Positions 36,165-45,417 of a DNA stretch of 64,000 bases are shown here, piece by piece. Position 1 is the first letter of the stretch. Each line of letters opens with the position of its first letter. The position numbers and the translations under genes are program-made. The DNA is from Antitrichia curtipendula (Eukaryota > Streptophyta > Bryopsida > Hypnales > Leucodontaceae). Below the pieces are notes generated by a model. That model was not told the DNA's origin. It searched no databases and worked only from the letters and a program-made list of their open reading frames with translations. The stretch spans positions 12,648,001-12,712,000 of the forward strand of contig OX579635.1 of NCBI GenBank assembly GCA_951230915.1. Direction: 5' to 3'.

Positions 36165-36657
36165 TTCCATTACATCACGGTGATTGTACATTTGACAAAA
36201 TGAGGCAACAACTTCACAATGACTGCGTTGGAAACAAGATGACTCTCATTTCCTCTAACTCTATCATGACTCGTGACTTCCTGTTCCAACAATGCTTTCT
36301 TTTGTACACGTCCATCTAAGTCATATGGCGTGTGTAAACAAGGGCAAATCACAGAAGGGAACTGCATTCATACAAAACATGTTGACAACAGAGATGGGTA
36401 CCGAAAACTTGCGAGAGAGTTGAAGAACTAATGAATGCAAAATCACAATGAAAATATGCGGAAATGCAGAATTTTCATATTCGTGAAAGGCAGGTGAACA
36501 AAAATGATGGAAAGAAGTTTCTGCTTCCTATGACTGTCCTCAAAAACCCATCAGTGCCATTTCAAGTGTAGGCCTGCTAAACATCCACTGTTTCCAACGT
36601 CTACTACTGCCTACACTAGCTTGATGTACAGAAGGCGCTTCTAAACACGACAAAAAA

Positions 36658-38876
36658 TCAAATTTGGTCTACAAGCGCATCCAAAACTTCTGCATCCGCC
36701 GAATCTATGGATGACGAACCCGCTGCCTGAGGCCTGCCAGCAGATCCACCCTCAGATGAAAGATCGACGTGCACTGGTGCGGCAGGCGGGCCCACTGCGG
36801 GAGGTTCACGCGACGTTGCCAACTCCGCCTCCGCCCCATCTGTCGGTGCCAACGGGGTCGCGTTGGCAGCAGCCCCCGAATCTGAAGGCATGGGAGCTTT
36901 GCTTTTGTTGTTGTCCTCGAGCGGCAAAGGTGGTCTTCTTTCGGGCTTCGTCTCCCCTCTGCTTGCAGCTACTGCTTCATTTGCTGTTGGAAACAGAGCA
37001 CATCCCACATGAATATTACCACAACATTGTAAAGAAAAGACAGAATTCCAACAATACAAAAGAGAAGAGCAAAGGTTTGAACTACAGATGTTGTGTTATA
37101 AATTTGAGTGACAATTACCAACTAAGTGCATATAGTACATTACGCTACCAGAAACGTACTGTGAAAGGCTAAGTCTCGCACGGCTGCGTCAACCGCTTCT
37201 GTATAAGGAGATCCTTTTCGCCTGAATGCAAAACAAGGAAGTGCCCAAACGTATTCTCTAGGAGCAACAGGAGAGAGCACTGAATGCTGGGCCTTACCAG
37301 CCAAGGGTGATGCACCTAGCGGTGTCTTTAACAACTTCGGAGCTATTTCACCTTCAGGGATCACAGAGGCTTCCCTCTTCCGAATGCTGACACCATAAGA
37401 AGCCCCCTCACGCGGAACCTCATTCTCGCCAACACAAGTCGGGATCTGTGTTTCCAACGTGTCAAAGCCCCATGCTTCCAGCCACTGACGGTCACCTCCT
37501 TTCTTGCACCTTGGACACACCCGACTCCCCGAAAGAAGTTCAGACCACAAACACCATGGGTGAAACAGGCAACCACATGAGAAGGGCACAGCACCGTTGG
37601 AAACAAACAGTTGAGAGCACAAGCCGCAGGGTGAATCCACTTCAAGAACTGGCTTGACACCCGTTTCCAACGCCTTGTCGTCAGCCAACTTCTTCGGCTT
37701 GATGGAATACTGGCTTGCTCTCTCTGTTGCCAACTGCTTCTGGAGATCCCCCAGTCCTTCCTCGCTCAACCTGAAGGCTTCCTCCAGTTCCTTAAGGCAT
37801 TTGGACTTCTCAAGGACCGAATCTTGAACTTCCTCCAACTTGTCGTTGTTGGCAGTGATGTCCTTGCACACCTCCCGCTGCTCCTTGTCCACCGTTGCCT
37901 TGTCATACAGGTTCTCTGCTGCCGCAAGCTCTCTACTCCGCCTCCGCAAGAAATCCTTCACAGAGTTGAGGCGTTCGTCTTCTGCTTCCAACGTGAAGAT
38001 TGTGCCTTCCAGTCCCTTTAAGGTACCTCGCAATCGGGAAATGCACTTGGATTTGCCCTTGACGTCTTCCGACTTCTCTTTCATCTGCTTCTCCAGCGCG
38101 GCCACCTTGTTCCCAACATTGTCAACGCCGTCAGTGTTGCCAACGGCCTCAACTTCTCGCTGCTCCTGCTCCTCGCGCCCAACTTCGCTTCCAGCGGGCC
38201 GAAGTCCAACTTCCTTTTGGAAATACAGCCGGAACTCCTTCAGAATGGACCACATCTGCTCCCTCAATGCTGGAGGGCCCAATTTCAGGGGATTCAGGCC
38301 CGGATGAGCGAGTCGTTCTTCAGTCAATTGGGCCGCAGCCGCTGCCCAATTCACCTTGTTCCTGCGCCCCTCCTTGTAGAAGTACACACACGCGCGCAAG
38401 AATGTTTGGCTGAAGGCTTTGTTGTCAGGTGCATCGCCATAAACCCTCATGTACATCCGAAGGTATAGATCCCGCGAATTGAGGTCTCTGCACTTGTCCA
38501 AGCAGTACCGTGTCCTGTTCAACCCCTCGCCAGGAACCCAGATGGACTCGTACATGTAGGAGGGAACCATAGCCTCCGTCACCTCCTTGGGCATGATCCC
38601 TTCTTTGCACAATCCGTAAACCCTGTGGAAGAACTCTGCGTCATACACCGCCTTGTGCCTCCCCAACAAGCACGGTGCCAACGTCACCAGCCTCTTCTGC
38701 AACGCTGGTGGAAGCCCGCTTAAATCCAATGGAACCTCCCACGTTCCCCATCCCGGATCGGTGGGGAGAAGCACTTGGTGCTTCTGGGGAGGAGCAGACT
38801 CTGCCAACACTGCCGCCATGAGAGCTTTGCCTTTGACAAGGCTTTTCGAACGAGCTTTCCTGCTTGACGCGCTCAT
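36658..38876 (-). CDS. Coiled-coil C4HC3 RING-type protein of the 10.2-kb element
   Basis: Two exons, 38876-37160 and 36983-36658, joined in phase by GTACGT and TTCCAACAG. ATG 38876 (MSASSRKARSK) is preceded by leader-like DNA. Residues about 70-215 form a conserved-looking helical domain (PTDPGWGTWEVPL; APCLLGRHKAVYDAEFFHRV). About 220-400 is heptad-rich coiled coil. About 415-465 is a zinc domain CGLC...FSCGCLFHPWC...VCPRC, eight ligands in C4HC3 order as in RING-CH/RINGv E3 ligases. The C-terminal exon is Ala/Pro/Ser-rich with VHVDLSSEGG, a possible SUMO-interacting motif. Without splicing, exon 1 would run to a stop at 37140. It is likely a ubiquitin ligase or protein-assembly factor carried by the transposon; substrate unknown. 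Confidence 0.65.
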
Positions 38877-39821
38877 GGTGAGACCTACAATTGACCTGCT
38901 GCAAAGACAACAGGAGAGAAGAAGTGCAATTGGAATGTGTAACCAACAGCGCGAAACTCGCACAAGAGAGAGAGAGAGAGAGCAATGGCAACGTAGAAGT
39001 ACTTTGAAGTTTCACTTGTGCCTGAGGCTGGGGGTTTATGGGGCAAGTGCCTTGCTTATGACGCCAGTAACTCCCAACGTGCTCCATGATGGCACAGCCG
39101 CCTCCTGTTGCCAACGAGCCAATGAGCTTAATGATTAGATGTCGCTTTAGGCCCTAATTGAGTGTTTGGGACGTTACATTATGGTCAGTATCTTATGATT
39201 CCCTCATCCATTGATGGCAACTTGTTTCCATCATGGCCTAATTTTGTGGAGTGGGCACATCACCTCATAGTGTCTCCTGTTGGCACATCATGGACCCCAG
39301 CAAGAGAAGCTGGTACTTCTCTAGGAACCCAGTCATTTTATTTTATAAGCACGGTGCCAACAGGAGATCACAAATTTCTAGGGTCGTGGGTTTAGGGGTT
39401 AGAATCTTGGTTTAGGGTTTTCGGTTTAGGGTCCCTCTTAAGCATTAAAATTGCCTAGGTCTGTGGGATCAAAATGGGTACATTTGACAATTTGTTGGCA
39501 ACAAAATTTGGGCAGTACAAACTTTACATTTCTGATGTGGAAATTTTTCCGCTTGCTGTGAAAATTGGTGGTTTATAGTGATTTTATCCGAAAAAGTGAA
39601 TGATACCTAAAAAAACTTGCAGAATCCTTCCATGAGTGGATATTGTAGTAAAAAAACACTATGGTGTAAATTCAAAGGCTTGTTTCTAACTTCTACACAT
39701 GGAAGCGCCACTAAGTACATTGGTATGTGGCCTCGTTAAATAAACCTCAGCCACCGTCGTTGCCAACGGCCTAAACTCTGTTGCTATGGAAATGGTGCCG
39801 CTGTTTGCTACACCCTCCATT
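38877..39821. other. Intergenic DNA between RING and transposase genes
   Basis: Contains the RING gene leader, a GA microsatellite (38965-38981), and about 0.7 kb of noncoding DNA with motif copies near 39103, 39487 and 39752. No gene seen. Confidence 0.5.
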
Positions 39822-42800
39822 TCAAGACGTCGCCACCCAAGCACGGCCTACTCGTGATCTACCTTCCCTCCAGATTCTAGCTGCATCCATTGCATTTGAC
39901 GTGTTGTAGGCCGTCCTCTTTCTTGTTGTCGCTGCCGTTCTTTGGGCATCATCTTCCATCGATGTCGCGTTGGCAACGTCCTTCAGTCGTTCCTGCTTGG
40001 CAAACCTGTGTTGTATGTTTCTGTACCAATGTTGGTATTGCTGAACAATGGAGCTTGTTCTCTCTTTAGTGCCTCCATGTTGAGTGTGATGCTGATTAGC
40101 AGCCTTAGCTGCGTGATGAGATTTTTCCATGCCCTGGTTGTTCCAAACAGCGAGACTTCCATACGTTTCCACATACCAAGGACCATGGCGCACCAGATTA
40201 TGCTAGCAAATCACAGCATTCAAGGAATTAGTAGAAGTACGTGTAAAAATGTTGCACTGCGTGAAACGAGATGCCATGAAATGTGTCAAGTTCACATACC
40301 ATCACACCCTGGACCCCCTAAGCTTGTCAAATGAACTTCCCACATGACGGCAAACATTGACTTTGAACTGCAGATGTACGTTGGCAATAGACGGTACTCA
40401 CCATATAATGAGTCACATGGTCTTCCCCGAAGCATTTCAAGTAGAGGCTCCCCCATCTCTCAATTTTACCTTTGAAAGTCTCCCTTTGCTCTTGATCCAA
40501 GGAAAGGCCAACCAAATAAGGGAACACTGTTTCCAACGCCTGCCACATTTCCACCCTGTCTAGATATTGCCTCCCTTGTTGAAGAGTGTTATTTTCTGAG
40601 CGCAAGACATCCTTCCATACTCGATCTTGCCCTGACCAAGTCGATGGTTGGAACATCCTAGTTGCAGTCACACCACTGAGGGAGGGTTTGATGGGGACAC
40701 TGTTGGAAGCGCCACTGAGTACTGGGTCCTTCATGATGCGGACGTTTCCACCGTGAAGACCAGCTGCTGACAGAGTCTTCTCCATATTCTCTATGGCTTG
40801 TTGCTGACGCTCCTCATTCTTCATGTTCCAAATGAACATGAAATGGAGGTGAAGAATTTTCTCCATCATTCGAGTTAACGCATGTAAGGTACAAATATGT
40901 ACCCTCTCAAGTGGAATGGGTAGAATAGGCTTCCACCGTGATTCTCTGTCAGTGGCGAGCGGTTTACATTGCACGTTGCCAGCAAATAAACCTCCATGCC
41001 ATGTATGTTTTCTCCGCCTAGCCTCTGTAGCAGCAGACGCGGCTGTTCCCAGCACTGGTTTTGTCCGCTGTTGGTTACAGTAAATGCATGAGTGTATCGC
41101 GTTGGCTCCATGCTTCAGCCCATACAAACACTTAATTGTCTTCATGTCAGCTGACAAATGCCACTCTACTTTGAAGTCTCCAACACCCTCAACTCTTAAC
41201 AGTTGACCCTCATCTTGCGCTTTGATGAGTGTAGGGAACTGAGTTTGTTGGAACACCCAGTGGAGAACTTCATACGACTCCTTGGCCACCTCAAAGCATG
41301 CGATAGGCCAGATTTCGGTTTCCGATTGGACTGAAAAATATCTATCATCTGTTTTTTGTATGCTGGTGTCTAATGCACGATTCATGAGCGTCAAACTCAC
41401 CCTTTCGAATTTTCTCCCATGTACAATCTCTGCTTCGTCCATCTTCAAGACGAAAATTAAAGGCTTGTTTCCAACTTCTGGACATGCAGGTTCAGTTTCC
41501 AACGTCAGAGCACCCTACACCGCTTGATGTACAGAAGTCAATAAGAAATCACGTTGGAAACAAGTACCGTTTGAACAGGAATGTTTTGAAAAGAAGGATA
41601 TTCACCTTCGGTCGTGAATTGGTATAGCTTCACCATAGTCCTCTGCACCACTTCGATGTCAACAAACAAAGAATTCTTGGGCGTTAGAACCACCCTTGAT
41701 ATGTCTGATTTCTTCTTTCTTCCTTTTCCAGTGGTAACTGAAGGTTGCACCACCAACTCCAACGTACTGTCAATATGGTAATAGTTGCCAACAAGATCCG
41801 TCAACTTTGAATTGAGTTCTGTTCGCAACAAACTGACCTGTTCAACATAGTCCATATTGTGAGAACACCACGTAAGCCTAAACCCACCACTAACATGCCG
41901 TTGGAAACAAGATTTTCCTTATTGAAGTTATGTAAATCGCCCAGAACCCTGAACCCTAAACCAGGTTTTGCGACTGCAAACACGTTACCACCCTCCCTCT
42001 AGCAGCGTTTATGGGGCCCCTGCTATAATTCTGTTTTCCAATGCTCCGATCGACTAGGCTAATGCAAGAACCCTCCAGTATGTCCTATATTGAAATTTTC
42101 CATCGTTTCCAACAAGGCATAGCAATACGCTCTACTTTGAATGTAAGCCCAACTCGTTTCCAACAATGCATAGCCAAAATTCATGGAATGGGAATAATAA
42201 CTTCAAACCTTGTGCGGGTTTGGCAAGAATGTTGGCTTCAAGCGTTTGTCAACGAGCTGCACTCGCCCTTTGATCGTCTTGTAGATCTCACCATATCCTT
42301 TCTGTGACACTCCAGTCATATCGCACGCTGCTAGTATTGCTTCTGTTCCCAACTCCGTCCCAATTTTCTCAAGGTAGTGGTTCGTCATGCTGGTTGCAGC
42401 ATGACTATGTTGCGAACTTGATATCAACGCCAGCGTCTCTCCCTTTGACATCAATAGTCCAATCGCCTGCCCGGTCTCATCTTGGGTATCCTTGTCGCCA
42501 CACAGACGTTTCCTTCTGTTAGACGTCCTGTTGCCAGCGTGTATAGCTTGAACTACCTGCGGTTGCAACAAACTTCGAATTTTGGCTATACGAGCCCTCG
42601 ACGCGCCACCACTCTTCGCTAATTCAACGAGGCCCTTCGATGGTCTTAGTTGTGGTCCTGCTGGAGTCCTGACCATTCTTTCCATTTTCCTTTGGAATTT
42701 CACTATGGACTTTCTTGCTTCCATGAGTTCATGCTCCAACTGCAAGACCTTCTGATGCGCACCTTGTCGTCCTTGTTCGTTCGCCAACTGCAAGTTGTTG

Positions 42801-43567
42801 TTGTGTTGGTCCTCATTCCTGTGCAACTCTTCTTCGACTGCTACACATCGAGCCCTAAAGAAGTCTAAACCGCTCTTCAAAGTGTCAATCTCCTCTTTAC
42901 TTCTTGCAACAAGTTCCTCTGAACGTTGTGCCCAGCTACTGTTGGCAACGTCCAGATCCTGCGTTAGTAACGCAATGGAATTTTGCAAGGCTTCCCTCTT
43001 CCGAATTGCATCAGCTTGTGTCTCCTGTAATTGCCTTTCCAAGCCTTTTATTGAGTCACAGGTGCTAACAAGGTTTCTAGAATATCCTAGGAGTCCAGAG
43101 TCACCGTGACACACAAATTCTAAGCAACTCTTGATTGTTTGAAACGGTGGTGGCTTCCCTGTGACAGGATCTGTTGGGTACAAATTGCCATCCAACCATA
43201 AATCAATGTTGGTGGCTCCAGAATCTCTCAACGCTGGAAACTCTGCTTTTGAGGCTTGCTGATCAATTCGAACCCCTTTCCTCACAATAGGGGCGAATTT
43301 ACTATCCAATATAACAGCTGCTGTATACGAACTACCCTTTCCAACATTGGTAATGTCCTGAAGTGCCATCCTAAACCGAAATCTCTCAAATCGTGTGCCA
43401 AAGCCACCCCAAAACCAGTTGAGGGATGCCAATGAGCCTGTTGGCAACGGCAATGAGGCCAGCTCATTTGGCGGGAAGCAATTCCAACAATTGAGAACTT
43501 GCGAGCATCTCCACGTTGACATTCCCCACATCCCCCAATTCACACGCTCGTCAACTGGATTGTACAT
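39822..43567 (-). CDS. RAG1-like DDE transposase gene of the 10.2-kb element (multi-exon)
   Basis: Exon 1 (43567-about 42210): MYNPVDERVNW start, then a long coiled coil (residues about 170-310). Exon 2 (about 41880-41545). Exon 3 (41514-40402). Exon 4 (40202-39822), joined to exon 3 in phase by ATG|GTGAGT and GCTAG|CAT. Exon 3 has LKMDEAEIVHG (candidate first Asp, codon 41439), then SADMKTIKCLYGLKHG with Asp at 41148, 20 residues before CIYC, then VHICTLHALTRMMEKIL. The exon 3/4 junction gives H-x4-H (40202, 40187) and, 20 residues on, Glu in NNQGMEKSHH (40127). Mouse RAG1 has D708, C727/C730, H937/H942 and E962: spacings 19, 3, 5 and 20, against 20, 3, 5 and 20 here, with GS...W...G.E shared. 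No stop or frameshift seen in exons 3-4. The phases of junctions 1-2 and 2-3 are unresolved. Confidence 0.65.
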
Positions 43568-43929
43568 GTTGAGTACACTAATTGGAAATAGTGGCTTCCA
43601 AATCAGAATTCCAAATCGTGGATTAAAAGATTATAATCCACAATTTGGTACTCGCAGTCAACATTAAAATAGTCACCGAACTATATTAATCTATGTGCCA
43701 AACTCATTGCCCCAAGTGTTGAGTTGCCAACATGGCAAATGTTTGTACAGAGTCCTGGTGCACGGCTGTTGACAACAAGGCGCCACTTGAGTGCTTCAGT
43801 GACAACTCGACCTGTACCGTCCACAGCTCATTGGCGTGCAGGTTTGATGGCAACAAGCGCCAAGTACCCATGATGTTGGAATTGACCATTTTCTAAAAAG
43901 CAAAAAATTATTTTTCAAGCCCAAAGTAC

Positions 43930-43961
43930 CGGCCATCCAGAGACCCGAATTTTCTTCTAAT
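43930..43961 (-). repeat. Right terminal inverted repeat of the 10.2-kb element
   Basis: Read inverted it begins ATTAGAAGAAAATTCG, identical to the left end for 22 bases, then diverges (TGGATGGCC against CAGATGCC). The nearest motifs are GTTGCCAAC and GTTGACAAC near 43724 and 43768. Confidence 0.85.
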
Positions 43962-43964
43962 GCC

Positions 43965-44063
43965 ATCTGGGCATATCCCTCTCGGTGTTCTACATTGGCA
44001 ACAAAATTTTGCAGTTTCCCTCTCAAAGGTGGTACCACACTCTTCACAAAATGGAGATAACAT
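43965..44063 (-). pseudogene. 5' part (zinc ribbon) of the accessory gene of copy 2
   Basis: ATG at 44063 gives MLSPFCEECGTTFERETAKF and then CCQCRTPRGICPDG, interrupted at 43964 by the 10.2-kb element. A splice acceptor (CATATGCAG) lies just upstream, as in the other copies. The continuation is 33754-32877. Confidence 0.85.
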
Positions 44064-44887
44064 TTTCTTGCCTGCATATGAAGGCACAAATTGTAAAAAA
44101 AAACAAAAAAAACATCTACAATCATATAGCTTTAACTTTGCAAATCCACCTTGAACCAAACAACGTCTAAAGGATATGATAAAATATTCTTTAAATTTAA
44201 AAGAAACATGACAATTACTTATTCTCAATAATAGTATGTTACATACCTCCGGTAATAGACTGTCAATATGAACACAATATATTTGTATTGGCAAGATCGT
44301 TTTACAAGGAGCTCAAAACACCCAATCAATCTTAGAGAGATATATTTCCAAAGAGAGTCTCCTCATCCCCCAAGCTATGTCTTATATTAGAAATCATCAA
44401 TAAAAACTATTCGTCTTTATTTATAGACTAGGACATCTTTTCTATTTTTAACCTTTTTATCCTTGGTTCAATCTTGAATCATCCACTAAAGTAAAAGTAA
44501 AAGTTATACTTCTCTAGTCATATTTTATCCAAGTCATATTTTATCTAATATATCTTATATCCAATTTATTTTGTATCCACATTTGGATCTATTACTTAGA
44601 GTTATCTGACTCCAAGTTCCAACACATGTATGTTTAACTCTAGTGCACTAGTCATCGAAGTGGAGTTGTTTTGACTACATTGGATGAATTTTTTGTTTGA
44701 AGATTGCAGGCAGTTAAGTGCCCTTGTCAATTTGTCATCAAACTACCTCAAAAATATAATTATTTTAGCAAAACTAAATCTCCATTTCAACATACACTTC
44801 AAAACTATTGAAAGAAAGTGTAGTAAGGAATGAGTCTCTTTCACCCTTAGAAGATTAAAATTCCAAAGTAATAAGTTAGTTGAAGAT
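44064..44887. other. Intergenic DNA of copy 2 between accessory gene and transposase
   Basis: Upstream intron and leader of the accessory gene. The segment near 44580-44780 aligns inverted with 18950-19150 of copy 1 (for example ACTCCAAGTTCCAACACATG against CATGTGTATTGGAACTTGGA). No other gene. Confidence 0.6.
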
Positions 44888-45311
44888 TAACCCCTCAAAG
44901 GTATACAATTTTGTATTTTGAATCACTCTCTACTTTGTTTCCTATATGTTAAACAATTTCAAATGATGTGAAATTTCTGAAGCTTGTAGCCAACTTGTCT
45001 AAGAAAAGAATCTATAGAAGCACCACCATTTTGGACATTTTTTTATAAAAAAGTGAGCTTCTGAAGTGCAGCTTCCCTGTTTTTTGGCAGGATCCAAAAA
45101 ACGACTTCAGTGATTTTGAATTCTTATATTTTGCAATCTACGCGGTGGAAATTTCTGAAATTTTTACCACATGTTCTCCAGTCAACATACTACAGAATCC
45201 TATGGTTACATGTGTCAAAAACAAATTTCAAATATATTTTGTACATGTACTAAAAATGGTAGTTCTTGAGCATTTTTAATAAAAACATAGTTATAGAACT
45301 GTAGGAGTTAA
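44888..45311. mobile_element. 424-bp TTAA-flanked MITE, present in copy 2, absent in copy 1
   Basis: Bounded by TTAA on both sides (44888-44891; 45308-45311), with ends AACCCCTCAAAGG and, inverted, AACTCCTACAG. Copy 1 has the uninterrupted site at 18830-18845, where ..GAGTCC-TTAA-TCTTCAAC.. contains one TTAA. The interior matches, inverted, 7075-7180 and 51690-51790. The comparison proves a TTAA target duplication and shows that insertion happened after the two giant copies separated. Confidence 0.88.
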
Positions 45312-45417
45312 GGATTCCATGAAAAAATTTATACAATGAACATATATTTCATTCCCCAAAGAGGATTTGTTACAAATTAATGTACAATAGTATTTATTTA
45401 AAGTTTACAATCTACAG

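Larger units (their letters stand above)
33788..43776. repeat. Element-wide dispersed palindromic motif GTTGNNAAC
   Basis: By eye there are roughly 35-44 copies of GTTGGCAAC, GTTGCCAAC, GTTGGAAAC or GTTTCCAAC (and a few one-base variants), often flanked as C...G, spread through the element in both orientations. Examples start at 33788, 33840, 33909, 34236, 34268, 34752, 35878, 36227, 37588, 38117, 39965, 41553 and 43768. They occur in exons, introns, leaders and near both ends. Four 9-mers would be expected far less than once in 10 kb of random DNA. I noticed only one elsewhere in the window (54486, inside another MITE). It is probably a binding site for an element-encoded protein; function not shown. 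Confidence 0.85.
33755..43961 (-). mobile_element. 10.2-kb DNA transposon with RAG1-like transposase, nested in copy 2
   Basis: The left end ATTAGAAGAAAATTCG (continuing GGTCTC) and the inverse of the right end are identical over 22 bases and similar for about 8 more. GCC is duplicated on both sides (33752-33754 and 43962-43964). The homologous genes at 19234 and 23436 show the uninterrupted site. It is less AT-rich than its surroundings. It encodes a plus-strand gene (about 34.3-35.8 kb) and two minus-strand genes, a RING/coiled-coil protein and a transposase-like protein, and is filled with GTTGNNAAC motifs. A 3-bp duplication fits CACTA or Academ better than Transib/RAG (5 bp), and the ends do not begin with CAC, so I cannot place it in a named superfamily. 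Confidence 0.85.

Noticed and set aside
33755..43961. Helitron, LTR retrotransposon or Maverick/Polinton
   Set aside because: There are inverted ends and a short target duplication, with no Rep/helicase, reverse transcriptase, integrase, capsid or polymerase frame.
33755..43961. Assigning the element to Transib/RAG directly
   Set aside because: The duplication is 3 bp instead of 5 and the ends lack the CAC start. Only the transposase core resembles RAG1, so I left the superfamily open.
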